Below, in pieces: positions 50,094-59,033 of a stretch of 64,000 bases of DNA. Both the position numbers and the translations under genes were made by a program. Origin of the DNA: Planctomycetota bacterium. GTDB taxonomy: Bacteria > Planctomycetota > Planctomycetia > Gemmatales > Gemmataceae. The notes below the pieces were generated by a model. The model searched no databases, was not told where the DNA came from, and saw only the letters and a list, made by a program, of their open reading frames with translations. The number at the start of each line of letters is the position of its first letter. Positions within the stretch are counted from its first letter, which is position 1. Where the stretch lies: assembly GCA_021413735.1 (NCBI GenBank), contig JAIOPV010000178.1, positions 1 to 64,000 of the forward strand. Reading direction: 5' to 3'.

Positions 50094-50196
50094 TTAACCA
50101 CAGAGGCGCAGAGACACAGAGAAGACAGAAGAGTAGAGTTTGTTCAAAGAACTCTGTTCTCTTGTTTTCTCTGTGTCTCTGTGCCTCTGTGGTTAA
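50094..50196. repeat. Palindromic repeat, CACAGAGGCGCAGAGACACAG family
   Basis: TTAACCACAGAGGCGCAGAG and CTCTGTGCCTCTGTGGTTAA are inverted arms of about 30 bases, ten bases before the carboxyltransferase ATG. The CTCTGTG type sequence recurs near signal-peptide coding DNA at 22447 and 25532 in diverged form. Confidence 0.75.
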
Positions 50197-50205
50197 TCTG
50201 TCTTT

Positions 50206-51789
50206 ATGGATCCCAAGATGCCCATTGATCTCAATGCCGAGGAAGCCCGCATTCGTCTTGGCGGTGGTTCCAAAGCCATCGACCGGCAGCACGAAAAGAA
50301 TCGCCTCACCGCACGCGAGCGCATTTCCAAACTTCTCGACCCCGATAAGCACTGGTTCGAACTCGGCTTGTGGGCCGCGTGGAATATGTACTCCGAGTGG
50401 GGCGGGGCTCCGTCGGCGGGTGTGGTCACGGGCGTCGGGACCGTCTCCGGTCGGCAGGTCATGGTGATCGCCAACGACGCTACCGTAAAGGCTGGCGCGT
50501 TCTTTCCGATGACGTGCAAGAAGGTGCTTCGCGCTCAACGGATCGCTCACGAGAATCGGTTGCCGTTGGTGTATCTCGTCGATTCGGCTGGCGTCTTCCT
50601 TCCACTGCAAGATGAAGTGTTCCCGGATGAAGACGACTTCGGCCGCATCTTCCGGAACAACGCGGTGATGTCGGCGGAGGGTATACCGCAGTTCGCGGCG
50701 ATCATGGGCAACTGCGTCGCGGGCGGCGGCTACCTTCCCGTGCTGTGCGACACGCTTCTCATGACGGAAGGCAGCGGGTTGTATCTTGCGGGTCCCGCAC
50801 TCGTGAAAGCGGCGATCGGTCAGGTGGTCGATTCGGAGAATCTTGGCGGCGCGAAGATGCACGCTGCGATCAGCGGCACGATCGACTATCGCGAACCGAA
50901 CGATGAAGCGTGCATCGAACGCTTGCGGCGACTGGTGGGAATGCTGCCTGTTAGCACGGGGCTTGCCCCGTGTGCGGTGGCACCTGGGGTAAACCCCAGG
51001 CTAAATGAGGAGTTCACGCCGTTCACTCAGAACGACTACGACGTCCGCGAACTGCTGAAACTACTTCTCGATGACGCACCGTTCGACGAGTACAAGGCCG
51101 ACTACGGCAAGACGCTCGTGTGTGGTTTCGGCAAACTAGGCGGCAAGGCTGTCGGCATCGTGGCGAATCAGAAGCAGCGAGTGAAGTCGGCCGACGGGCA
51201 GATTCAGTTCGGCGGCGTGATCTACGTCGAATCGGCAGACAAAGCAGCACGGTTCGTGATGGACTGCAACCAACTTCGCGTGCCGATCCTGTTCGTGCAG
51301 AACGTCAATGGCTTCATGGTGGGCAAGGAGTCGGAACAGCACGGCATCATCCGTGCGGGTGCGAAGCTGGTGAACGCGATCTCGAACAGCGTGGTGCCGA
51401 AGCTGACACTCATCACGGGCGGTTCGTATGGTGCCGGCAACTACGCTCTGTGCGGGAAGGCGTTTGATCCGCGGTTCATCGTGGCGTGGCCAACGGCGAA
51501 ATACGCGGTGATGGGTGGCGATCAGGCCGCGAGCACGCTTCTCGACATTCAGGTGCAGGCGTTGAAGCGAACCGGGAAGGAGCCCGAGGCCGGCGAACTC
51601 GCGGAGTTACGTGACAAGGTGAAGGCGAGTTACGAAGAGCAAACCGACGTGCGATACGCCGCGGCGCGGCTGTGGGTGGACGCGATCATTCAGCCCGAGG
51701 ACACACGGCAGGCGTTGCTGACGGCGTTGAGCGTGGCAACGCGATTCGACGACGGCCGCGCGTTCAAGACAGGGGTGTTTCAGGTGTAG
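50206..51789 (+). CDS. Acyl-CoA carboxylase carboxyltransferase (beta) subunit
   Basis: 527 residues. The crotonase-fold carboxyltransferase motifs are present: KNRLTARERISKLLDPD at the start, LVYLVDSAGVFLPLQDEVFP, IMGNCVAGGGYLPVLCDTLL, and in the second domain ITGGSYGAGNYALCGKAFDP and AKYAVMGGDQAAST, close to methylcrotonyl- or geranyl-type enzymes. A 57-base palindromic repeat is read in frame at about residues 249-267 (STGLAPCAVAPGVNPRL), between domains. The biotin-carboxylase partner is not adjacent. Probably leucine or short-chain acyl-CoA catabolism. Confidence 0.9.
   Translation: MDPKMPIDLNAEEARIRLGGGSKAIDRQHEKNRLTARERISKLLDPDKHWFELGLWAAWNMYSEWGGAPSAGVVTGVGTVSGRQVMVIANDATVKAGAFFPMTCKKVLRAQRIAHENRLPLVYLVDSAGVFLPLQDEVFPDEDDFGRIFRNNAVMSAEGIPQFAAIMGNCVAGGGYLPVLCDTLLMTEGSGLYLAGPALVKAAIGQVVDSENLGGAKMHAAISGTIDYREPNDEACIERLRRLVGMLPVSTGLAPCAVAPGVNPRLNEEFTPFTQNDYDVRELLKLLLDDAPFDEYKADYGKTLVCGFGKLGGKAVGIVANQKQRVKSADGQIQFGGVIYVESADKAARFVMDCNQLRVPILFVQNVNGFMVGKESEQHGIIRAGAKLVNAISNSVVPKLTLITGGSYGAGNYALCGKAFDPRFIVAWPTAKYAVMGGDQAASTLLDIQVQALKRTGKEPEAGELAELRDKVKASYEEQTDVRYAAARLWVDAIIQPEDTRQALLTALSVATRFDDGRAFKTGVFQV
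50950..51006. repeat. Palindromic repeat in frame inside the carboxyltransferase gene
   Basis: Two linked hairpins: ACGGGGCTTGCCCCGT and CCTGGGGTAAACCCCAGG, flanked by TTAGC and GCTAA. The length is 57 bases (19 codons), read without stop or frameshift. Confidence 0.8.
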
Positions 51790-51792
51790 TGT

Positions 51793-51842
51793 TTTGCCGC
51801 TTGCGGCGTAGCGCTCGGGATCGCTACGCCGCAAGCGGCAAA
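51793..51842. repeat. Palindromic repeat (GCCGCAAGCGGC family)
   Basis: TTTGCCGCTTGCGGCGTAGC and its inverse around a ten-base centre, between the convergent carboxyltransferase and RNA ligase genes, where it could terminate both. Confidence 0.8.
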
Positions 51843-51852
51843 TCAAAATCCA

Positions 51853-52908
51853 TCACTCATCGTACTTCAGCAGGAACTTCGGGTTGATCGCCTTGAAACT
51901 CAGGCGGCCAAGGTAGTCGTCCTGAACTTCCGTCAGCGGGCGAAGCACCACACCTTCACGATGTGCCTTCGGGTTCAACACGCTCATCCCTTCCGACAAC
52001 GCGACAAGCTCGTCAACCGTGTGACTCAGCACCAGCGTCCCGAGGTGCGGTACCACTTCCAGACCCATCTCGGCGACGGCGGTCAGCATGTCGGCGTGGT
52101 CGAGGTAACGATAGCCGCTCACGTCGAACACGTTGAACAACCGCAGCGACAGTTCCTTGAGGGCGTACTTGTTCTGCTGAACGCCCGGGCCGATTACTTC
52201 ACCCTGCACAGCAGGCTCGAAGCCGCGAACCGCACCAAACGCACGCAGCTTCTCCTCCAGGTTGAACCGCTTGGCGACTCGCATGAACAGGCTCGTTTCG
52301 TCCGTCGGGTCGAGCGACAAATTCCGACTGCACACGCCGAAGACGCCTTCTCGCAGAAACGCCGTGAACGAGGTGCCGTCGAGCTTCTCCGTGAGGTAGA
52401 ACGTGAGGCCACGGTGCTTCTCGATCGTCTTCTCCAGAATCTGCACGCGGGTCTCGTCGGTCTTCGGCAGGAAGCCAGGGAAGCCGCCCTTCACACGACC
52501 ACTCTGCCCGGCCGGCACCGGCGGCTCCCACTTTCGCACGCCGAGGATGTCGGTTACGTCGGTGTCTTCGTCGGTAGGTGTCCCTTCGGGAAGAATCGAC
52601 AGTGGGAAGCAAATCCCCTGCGACACCTGCCCACGGAGGCGGATCGTCTTGATGCGGAATCCGGGCGCTTGCATCGCACCATCGGGACCAAGCACCGCAG
52701 GCTTGTAGCTGCTCGCGCGCAGGAACTCGAACTCGGCTCGTTCGGGCAGAAGCGAGTCGATCTCGAAATACACGAGCTTGTCGCCGGGCTTGAATTCGCC
52801 CTTTTTGACGACAACCCACCAGCCGAGAACGCGGATTCGCTCGATGGCGTCGGCGTTCGGAATCGGCTCGGCAGCGTTCACAACCTGGATGCTGGCCAGC
52901 TTCCGCAT
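51853..52908 (-). CDS. ATP-dependent RNA ligase, DRB0094-like
   Basis: 351 residues. An N-terminal OB-like domain (ERIRVLGWWVVVKKGEFKPG) precedes the ligase domain. Motif I is YLTEKLDGTSFTAF with the nucleotidyl-accepting Lys at about residue 176, then a motif III-type segment RLFNVFDVSGYRYL, motif IV REGVVLRP and motif V LSFKAINPKFLLK. The N-terminal extension and total length match the RNA ligase group typified by the Deinococcus DRB0094 (Rnl5) enzyme, which seals nicks in RNA in duplex. Presence suggests an RNA-repair pathway; no RtcB, kinase or phosphatase partner is adjacent. Confidence 0.85.
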   Translation of the reverse strand: MRKLASIQVVNAAEPIPNADAIERIRVLGWWVVVKKGEFKPGDKLVYFEIDSLLPERAEFEFLRASSYKPAVLGPDGAMQAPGFRIKTIRLRGQVSQGICFPLSILPEGTPTDEDTDVTDILGVRKWEPPVPAGQSGRVKGGFPGFLPKTDETRVQILEKTIEKHRGLTFYLTEKLDGTSFTAFLREGVFGVCSRNLSLDPTDETSLFMRVAKRFNLEEKLRAFGAVRGFEPAVQGEVIGPGVQQNKYALKELSLRLFNVFDVSGYRYLDHADMLTAVAEMGLEVVPHLGTLVLSHTVDELVALSEGMSVLNPKAHREGVVLRPLTEVQDDYLGRLSFKAINPKFLLKYDE

Positions 52909-52980
52909 GGGTAACCTCGCAAGAGTTCGGTCCGGCCTGACCCACGGACAGCGTAACCTCGGCTGCGGTTCACGGGGAGC

Positions 52981-53138
52981 GGGGAAGACGGGAAAGACAG
53001 ACTTTCGGGCACGGGCACGGGCACGGACAAGAGAATACCGGGGACGACCGATCGGAGAGCCGTTGTCTTTCCCGCTTCCCGTCTTGGTTTTCTGTCCGTG
53101 CCCGTGCCCCTGCCCGTGCCCGTGCCCGAAATCTCTGC
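52981..53138. repeat. Palindromic repeat, CCCGTGCCC family
   Basis: CGGGCACGGGCACGGGCACG at 53006 pairs with CGTGCCCGTGCCCG ending at about 53128; outer GGGGAAGACGGG-type sequences also pair. It lies upstream of the zinc-ribbon/TPR gene; the gap to 53253 shows no gene. Confidence 0.75.
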
Positions 53139-53253
53139 CTGTTCTTCATTTCCCCACGCCGAGATGTTCCGATCAATCCAGCGATTGCCCTTGGCCGATT
53201 TCTTGTGGATAATGGATTAGCAAGTCTCTCGGGTCACCGGCGGAATTCACGAT

Positions 53254-55197
53254 ATGGCGATCGCGTTCAATTGCCCGTACTGCCAGCTCGCCTACCGTCT
53301 TCCCGACAAGATGGCTGGCAAACAGGCGAAGTGCAAGAATCCGGAATGTCGCAAAGTCATCACGATTCCAGCTCCAGAGCCGGAACCCGTCGCCATTCCT
53401 GCTCACCTTCTCCGCGGCCCCAGCACAGCGATGGTCGAGCGGGCAGCCCTCGACGCACTATCCGACGAGCCTCCCAAGATCACGGACGCGCCGGTGGAGG
53501 AAAAGGTCATTCCGATGACCTGCACGTTCTGCGATCACAAGTGGACCGAGCCATGGTCGAAGGCCGGCAAGAACACGCTCTGCCCGAACCCCGAGTGCCG
53601 ACAACGCCAGAAGGTTCCCGAGCCAAAAGAGGTCGTGCCGACCAACTGGCGACAGCCAAACTCCAAACTGCCGACGCTCGCGAAGCAGAACTTCGAGGAA
53701 CTCGATAACGTGATGACCACGACGAAGGTCGGGGGAATCAGCAAGCAGGCTGCCGAAGGCGCGGGCCTCCTTGAGGATCTGTACGAACCGAAGTCGTATA
53801 AGCTGCACATCTATCTGGGAATCGCGATCGTCGGACTCCTGAGTTTGACGATCTACGGGATCGTGTCCTGGCGTTCGTCGCGAATCGAAAAAGGGGAAGA
53901 CCAGTTGATGGTCGAGGCTCGCAAGGAGTTCGACGCGAAGGCGGTGCCCGCCGATTACACGACGCCGTACTTGGGGCTTTCGTCGGCGGTGCTGCATGCC
54001 GCCGAAGCGGAGTACACCCTCACGCTGGTGGCGAAGGATCCCAAGAAGCTGAAAGAGGCGCAGGATCTATTCGACCAGGCCCGAAACGAGGTGCGGAAGC
54101 AACCGCCAGGGCTGGAGCGATATGCGGTCGCTTCAGAGTTCGCGTTAGCTGTCCTCGACTTCGCGGGCACCGAAGAGCAGGTGAAGGAGAAACTCCGTTA
54201 TCGCTGGCAACCGGACACGGAAGCCAAGGGAGCACTGAAACTGAACGAGAACAGTCACACGGTGTTTCAGGAACTCTCGACGACTCTGCAACTGCTCCAG
54301 GGAGCCGATTTCGAGCAACGCATCACCACCGCTCGCCGACTCACGCGGCGGTTGGCGGAACGCGGGCAGGCTTCGCTGGCAGCCGATCTTTTGCCGCCGG
54401 CGTTGTTCAGCAGTTCGCAGGAGAATGCCGAAGCCCGTGCCGTGATCGCGCTTGAGATTTACCGAGTCGATCCGACTTCGCCTGTCCCAAAGCAAGTTGC
54501 CGACGAACTGAAAACATCGCTCGCGGGTGGAGTCCCGCCGAACCCGTTCCCGGCCTCGGCGCAAACGCTCTTCCTGGTACTCGCGACCGACAAGGCTCCC
54601 GTGATCGTGCCGCCACCCGCCCCGAACGGACCGTTGTCTGCGGCTGCGGTTCTGGCGTACACCGGCGTGTTGCTCCTTGAAGGCAAACCCGACGCGGCGA
54701 TTGCGCTGGCGAACCGAACTCAAACGCAACATCCAGAAGTGAAACTCAAGGCGTTGCTGCTGTGTGCGGAGTGGTCGAAGGAACCGGGGGCAGCTCTGGA
54801 CGCAGCCGCAGCGGCTGCACCGGGAACGAAACAGCCGGCGGCATCGTCGCACATTCTGCGGCTGTCGCAGCTCGCAGCGATCAACGGGAAGCATGATCTG
54901 GCGAAGTCGTTGGCGGATTCGCTGTCCGACGACGGCTTGAAGGCGTGGGCGAAGGGCGAGGCGGTTCGACAGCGGATCGTGGCGAACCCGAAGGAGAAGG
55001 CCGACGAGAACTGGGTGGAGGTGCCCGACGAGGCGAAGAAAATGCGAGTGGGTTACGCCTGGGGTCGGCTGTGGGTGGCCCGAGCGAACGCGAAGGAATC
55101 GAGTTCCACCAAGGAAAAGAAGGCGACGGCAAACTGGCCCGTGCCGGTTCGTCCATTCGCGCTCGCGGGAATCGCCCTTGGATTGCATGATCGGTGA
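53254..55197 (+). CDS. Zinc-ribbon, single-TM, TPR-like protein
   Basis: 647 residues. Two zinc ribbons open the protein: CPYCQLAYRLPDKMAGKQAK with CKNPEC, and CTFCDHKWTEPWSKAGKNTL with CPNPEC. A membrane helix follows at about 188-206 (IYLGIAIVGLLSLTIYGIVS). The large C-terminal part is helical repeats (FDQARNEVRKQPPGLERYAV, AIALANRTQTQHPEVKLKAL) in the style of degenerate TPRs. Expected topology: zinc part in the cytoplasm, repeats outside. The next gene, an ABC permease, is 115 bases downstream behind a palindrome. Function unknown. Confidence 0.75.
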   Translation: MAIAFNCPYCQLAYRLPDKMAGKQAKCKNPECRKVITIPAPEPEPVAIPAHLLRGPSTAMVERAALDALSDEPPKITDAPVEEKVIPMTCTFCDHKWTEPWSKAGKNTLCPNPECRQRQKVPEPKEVVPTNWRQPNSKLPTLAKQNFEELDNVMTTTKVGGISKQAAEGAGLLEDLYEPKSYKLHIYLGIAIVGLLSLTIYGIVSWRSSRIEKGEDQLMVEARKEFDAKAVPADYTTPYLGLSSAVLHAAEAEYTLTLVAKDPKKLKEAQDLFDQARNEVRKQPPGLERYAVASEFALAVLDFAGTEEQVKEKLRYRWQPDTEAKGALKLNENSHTVFQELSTTLQLLQGADFEQRITTARRLTRRLAERGQASLAADLLPPALFSSSQENAEARAVIALEIYRVDPTSPVPKQVADELKTSLAGGVPPNPFPASAQTLFLVLATDKAPVIVPPPAPNGPLSAAAVLAYTGVLLLEGKPDAAIALANRTQTQHPEVKLKALLLCAEWSKEPGAALDAAAAAAPGTKQPAASSHILRLSQLAAINGKHDLAKSLADSLSDDGLKAWAKGEAVRQRIVANPKEKADENWVEVPDEAKKMRVGYAWGRLWVARANAKESSSTKEKKATANWPVPVRPFALAGIALGLHDR

Positions 55198-55207
55198 TGC
55201 CGTGGGT

Positions 55208-55261
55208 CTTCGCCGCTTGCGGCGTAGCGATTCCTGTGTCGCTACGCCGCAAGCGGCGAAG
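55208..55261. repeat. Palindromic repeat (GCCGCAAGCGGC family)
   Basis: CTTCGCCGCTTGCGGCGTAG and its inverse with a ten-base centre, 11 bases after the TPR gene stop. Confidence 0.8.
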
Positions 55262-55311
55262 ACTGTAGCCTCAACTCCGAATCGCCAACATTCACCATTC
55301 TGCAATCTGAA

Positions 55312-56925
55312 ATGCTCAACGGCCCGATGGTGTGGTGGGAACTCGTCACGCTCGCCCGCCGGGGTCACACGGTTCGCGCCCGGATTCTGCTGCTGTATAC
55401 ATTGCTCCTCGCGGTGATCGTGTTCGCGTTCGGTTGGTTCCGGACAACCTCTCCCATCCCGTTCTTCCTCGGTACCGCCGACCCGCTTCCGCATCAGGAA
55501 CTCGCCAAGTTCGCACGGTGGCTCGTTTTCTCGCTGCTCGAAGCTCAACTCGTTCTCGTCGCGGTCATCACACCGGCGTACACCGCTGCTGCCATCTCCG
55601 AGGAGAAGGATCGGCGAACGCTTCAGCTTCTGCTCACCACAGCGCTCACCGATAGCGAAATCGTCTGGGGAAAAGCCGTCGCCCGAATCCTGTTCGTGCT
55701 CGCTGCGGTGGCGTCCGGCATTCCCGTGCTGATCTTCTTCATGTTCCTCGGTGGCGTCGATATTGCTCTCATCGCCATCGGTTATGGCCTCACCATCGGC
55801 ACCGCGATTCTCTCCGGGGGAATCGGAATCTGTGCTGCCTGCGAATCGCCGGACACTCGAACCACTCTCATTCGTGCCTACGTCGCGACGGCGATTCTCG
55901 TGGGTGGAATGCTGCCGCCATTGATGTTGCTCAACCCGTTCGCCGTACTCTTCTATTGCCTGGAAATGACATTGCTGACGCTTCAACTCGCGTGTGGACT
56001 CGGCTATCCAATCGTGCAAGCAGTGATTGCGTGTGGGTTCCTCGTCTCGGGGACTCGTGCGTTGCGAAATGCAGGGGTCACGGGCGGACCGTTCCCGTCG
56101 AGTGCGTTTCCGGAACCGCCACGCGGTCGCCCTGAGCCTGTGGTGGCTGAGCCATCAGAGACGCTTCGAGCGATGGGTGAACTTGGTAATGCTGATCCGG
56201 TGCTGTGGAAAGAACGGCACGCGAAGGCGCAACCCATGCCGCTGGCGGCGGCGCTGACCGCTTTGGGTGCAGCGATCGCACTCATCTTGTTCATCGGTGG
56301 CGGGTGGACGCTCGTGAAACGAGCCATGCAAGCCCTCGACCCAGACCACGCGGTGATGCTTCTGACTCGCGGCTCGGGGTCGCCAGATCAGGCCAGTCAG
56401 CAGTTGATGACAGCCGGTTTGATCGCGTCGGTGTTGTACTTGTTGCCGTTGGCGATTGGCGTCACCGGGTGCATCGCGGGTGAACGACTTCGCGGCACGC
56501 TCGACTCGTTATTGGCGACGCGGCTCGACCGTCGTCGGATGCTGGCTGCGAAGATCCGGGCACAGACTGAACGTGGGTTGGTGTTCGCGGGCGGCGCTGC
56601 GACGGGGCTTGGTGCTGGCTTTGGCTCCGAGGGTGGCGTTCAGTTGGGGCTCGCTGCGATTGCGGCGTTCGCGGGTGGGATTGCGCTCGTGGTTGGACTT
56701 GGTGCGTGGCTGTCGGTGCGATGTGCGACACCGGTGGGCGCGTTTCGGATGTGCCTGCCGGCGACGGTCGCGGTTGTGGGTGTGCCGCTGCTGGCGTGGT
56801 ACTTCATCGACTGGCAGGACGTCGCGCCCGTGGCGGAAGCGTTCGCGTGGTGTGCGGGGGCGTTCTTGCTGATTGGCGGGGCAGGGTGGTGGCGAGCGTG
56901 TGTTGAACTCGAACGCGGTGATTGA
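55312..56925 (+). CDS. ABC-2 type transporter permease
   Basis: 537 residues from ATG 55312 (ATG 55327 is an alternative). Two six-helix-like halves: helices at ILLLYTLLLAVIVFAFGWF, ILFVLAAVASGIPVLIFFMF and others, and a second set from LAAALTALGAAIALILFIGG to FAWCAGAFLLIGGAGWW. The recognisable ABC-2 signature is ISEEKDRRTLQLLLTTALTD, with a repeat of the same kind, IAGERLRGTLDSLLATRLDR. A duplicated permease in one chain is common in planctomycetes. The ATPase partner is not in the window. Confidence 0.85.
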   Translation: MLNGPMVWWELVTLARRGHTVRARILLLYTLLLAVIVFAFGWFRTTSPIPFFLGTADPLPHQELAKFARWLVFSLLEAQLVLVAVITPAYTAAAISEEKDRRTLQLLLTTALTDSEIVWGKAVARILFVLAAVASGIPVLIFFMFLGGVDIALIAIGYGLTIGTAILSGGIGICAACESPDTRTTLIRAYVATAILVGGMLPPLMLLNPFAVLFYCLEMTLLTLQLACGLGYPIVQAVIACGFLVSGTRALRNAGVTGGPFPSSAFPEPPRGRPEPVVAEPSETLRAMGELGNADPVLWKERHAKAQPMPLAAALTALGAAIALILFIGGGWTLVKRAMQALDPDHAVMLLTRGSGSPDQASQQLMTAGLIASVLYLLPLAIGVTGCIAGERLRGTLDSLLATRLDRRRMLAAKIRAQTERGLVFAGGAATGLGAGFGSEGGVQLGLAAIAAFAGGIALVVGLGAWLSVRCATPVGAFRMCLPATVAVVGVPLLAWYFIDWQDVAPVAEAFAWCAGAFLLIGGAGWWRACVELERGD

Positions 56926-58455
56926 CTACTGAATCGTGCGGTGCAGTGATTTCCACCGTTCCCGATACCGCTCCGGAAACAGTTGCGCGGCCGTGTGGAA
57001 CGACGCCAACGCACTTCTCACGAGAGGAACATTCGGTGATTGCGGATCGGCTGTCGCCAGCCGGAAGCGTGCCTGACCGAGTTTCCAGTGCCAGTCCGCG
57101 ACGTCCGACTTAATGCGAATCGCCGCTTCCCAGTGGTCGATCTCCTCGGCAAGTCGGCCCTCTTTGTTGCTGATCGCGAACGCGAGATTGACGTGTGCGA
57201 TCACGTTGTTGTTCGTCACTTTCAGGGCTTGCGTCCACAGTGTTTCGCTGTTGTTCCACGTCCGAACCTGGAACCACGTCTGTGTCAGACACGCCAGCAG
57301 CACGCCGCTGAACAACGCACTCAGAAACGCCCGACCCCAACTGCGATTCAGAAGCAAATCGCTCAGTCCCCAGACGATCGCGATGAAGATGCCGATCAGC
57401 GGAATGTACGTGTAGCGATCCGCCCAGGTGAACGAACCCGCCTGCAACCGCAGACTCACCAGCAACAGCGTGCCGAGATACCACAGCCAGCCGACCAACA
57501 GATACGGTCTACTTCGCACGAAACACACAGCAAGAAGCGTCAGTACCAGCAACAGGCCAGTGGCACGAATCGCGTCTTGCGTGGGGTCGTAGATGACATC
57601 AATCGGATACAGCACAGCCAGATCGTTCGGCCACACCATCTTTCGCAGATACACGACATACGACACCAGCGCGTTCGCAATGCGTTCTCCCGTCGAAGCC
57701 TCGCCGCCGATGTGTCTGACGGTGCCGCCGCGCATCACGACCGATGTCCACAGCCCCGATGCCACAGACAACGCGAACAACGGCAACTTCTCGATGATGA
57801 GCCACACCGACACCGGCCTTCGCAGCGGCCACGCGTCCCACAACAGCAGCACGCACGGCAACGTCACAACCATCGGCTTCGATAGCAACCCCATCGCGAA
57901 GAAGAACATCATCAGGCAGTACGGCTTCCAGTTCGGTTTCCGCACATACCGCAAATAGACCAGCATCGTCAGCATCCAGAAGAACGTGCTGAGGACGTCC
58001 TTGCGTTCCGTGACCCACGCGACCGATTCGACGTGCAGCGGATGCCACGCGAACAACCCCGCGACCACGAAACTTCGCTCGACGGAGCCAGTCGAACTGT
58101 GCAGGATGCGGAAGAGCAGCAGCGTGTTCGCGAGATGCAGCAGCAGATTCGTGAGATGGAAGCCCCAGGCACGCTGACCGTAGATGTCGTGATCCACGGC
58201 GAGCGACAGAAACGTGAGCGGGTGCCAGTGTGCTGAGAGTCGTGTATCCGGCGAGAAAGCCCAAATGATCGTGTCGATGCACAGACCTGCCTGCACATCG
58301 AAATTGTTGGTGACGTAGACGGGGTCGTCGAAGTTGACGAAGTCGCAGGAGAGGGCTTGCGAGAAGCCGATGAGCGTGCCGAGCGTCAGCACGGCGTAAG
58401 CCAGCACGTCGGCTCGAATCGCACGCTTCGGTTTCGGGATGTCTTCAGCCATCAA
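56926..58455 (-). CDS. TMTC-like polytopic membrane protein with TPR tail
   Basis: 509 residues. GT-C-type layout: the first loop starts SCDFVNFDDPVYVTNNFDVQ with the acidic DD pair expected for sugar transfer, then HWHPLTFLSLAVDHDIYGQ and LFAWHPLHVESVAWVTERKD, the signature of TMTC/DUF1736 proteins. About ten TM helices follow and a C-terminal helical TPR-like part (NVIAHVNLAFAISNKEGRLA, ALASFHTAAQLFPERYRE). Eukaryotic TMTCs are O-mannosyltransferases; bacterial relatives are untested. Its start overlaps the stop of the sugar epimerase gene before it. Confidence 0.85.
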   Translation of the reverse strand: MMAEDIPKPKRAIRADVLAYAVLTLGTLIGFSQALSCDFVNFDDPVYVTNNFDVQAGLCIDTIIWAFSPDTRLSAHWHPLTFLSLAVDHDIYGQRAWGFHLTNLLLHLANTLLLFRILHSSTGSVERSFVVAGLFAWHPLHVESVAWVTERKDVLSTFFWMLTMLVYLRYVRKPNWKPYCLMMFFFAMGLLSKPMVVTLPCVLLLWDAWPLRRPVSVWLIIEKLPLFALSVASGLWTSVVMRGGTVRHIGGEASTGERIANALVSYVVYLRKMVWPNDLAVLYPIDVIYDPTQDAIRATGLLLVLTLLAVCFVRSRPYLLVGWLWYLGTLLLVSLRLQAGSFTWADRYTYIPLIGIFIAIVWGLSDLLLNRSWGRAFLSALFSGVLLACLTQTWFQVRTWNNSETLWTQALKVTNNNVIAHVNLAFAISNKEGRLAEEIDHWEAAIRIKSDVADWHWKLGQARFRLATADPQSPNVPLVRSALASFHTAAQLFPERYRERWKSLHRTIQ

Positions 58456-58946
58456 TCCAATTGATACGGACTGTCGGGCTTATTTTCGTGGCGAATCTCG
58501 TCGACCGGATACTGCTTCAGCCAACCCGCGTAGAGACGGTTCGCGGCGTTGAACACGAGTCCGTCCTTGTCGCCGACGTTCTTGTAAGCGTGAACCACAC
58601 CGGGTGGCACGATCAACGCATACGGTGCGTTCTCGCCGACGTCGCGCTTCTCTTTGGCTCCGAACGTCGGCGACGTTGGCCGTGCGTCCCACAGGTACAT
58701 GCGGAACGTCGAGGGACCGCTGAAGCAGAAGTAATCGGACTGATCGAAGTGTTCGTGCGGTCCACGAGCGACGCCGGGCTTCGTCTGCGAGACGTAAGCC
58801 ATGACCGGGTGGAAGTCCGGGTCGATGAGGTCATTGCGGAACAGCTCGACGAGCCAACCGCGGCTATCGTGAAAGAACTTCAGCGGAATCCAGATCGCAT
58901 CGTGGATCGGTCCGCGTTCGGCGTACTTCGGCAATGCAACGTTCAT
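58452..58946 (-). CDS. dTDP-4-dehydrorhamnose 3,5-epimerase family protein
   Basis: 164 residues. RmlC-like cupin: IPLKFFHDSRGWLVELFRND, VSQTKPGVARGPHEHFDQSD, the catalytic-type His in PHEH, and IVPPGVVHAYKNVGDKDGLV. Slightly shorter than the E. coli enzyme (about 185) but with all core strands. It makes or modifies deoxysugars for surface glycans, in keeping with the following TMTC-like gene, with which it overlaps (ATGATG at 58450-58455). Confidence 0.85.
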   Translation of the reverse strand: MNVALPKYAERGPIHDAIWIPLKFFHDSRGWLVELFRNDLIDPDFHPVMAYVSQTKPGVARGPHEHFDQSDYFCFSGPSTFRMYLWDARPTSPTFGAKEKRDVGENAPYALIVPPGVVHAYKNVGDKDGLVFNAANRLYAGWLKQYPVDEIRHENKPDSPYQLD

Positions 58947-59010
58947 GGGGTTTCCTTTCCTCTGCCCGCCATTCTCAACTTCTCCGAAAAGGAATCAACT
59001 CCAACTCGCA

Positions 59011-59031
59011 GCGCTACGCCGCAAGCGGCGA
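59011..59031. repeat. Half copy of the GCCGCAAGCGGC repeat
   Basis: GCGCTACGCCGCAAGCGGCG lies just after the FAD monooxygenase stop. Only one arm is present. Confidence 0.6.
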
Positions 59032-59033
59032 GA

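Noticed and set aside
54145-56019. 624-codon open frame opposite the TPR and ABC permease genes
   Set aside because: It spans two real genes and a repeat in antisense, which only happens for shadows in GC-rich DNA.
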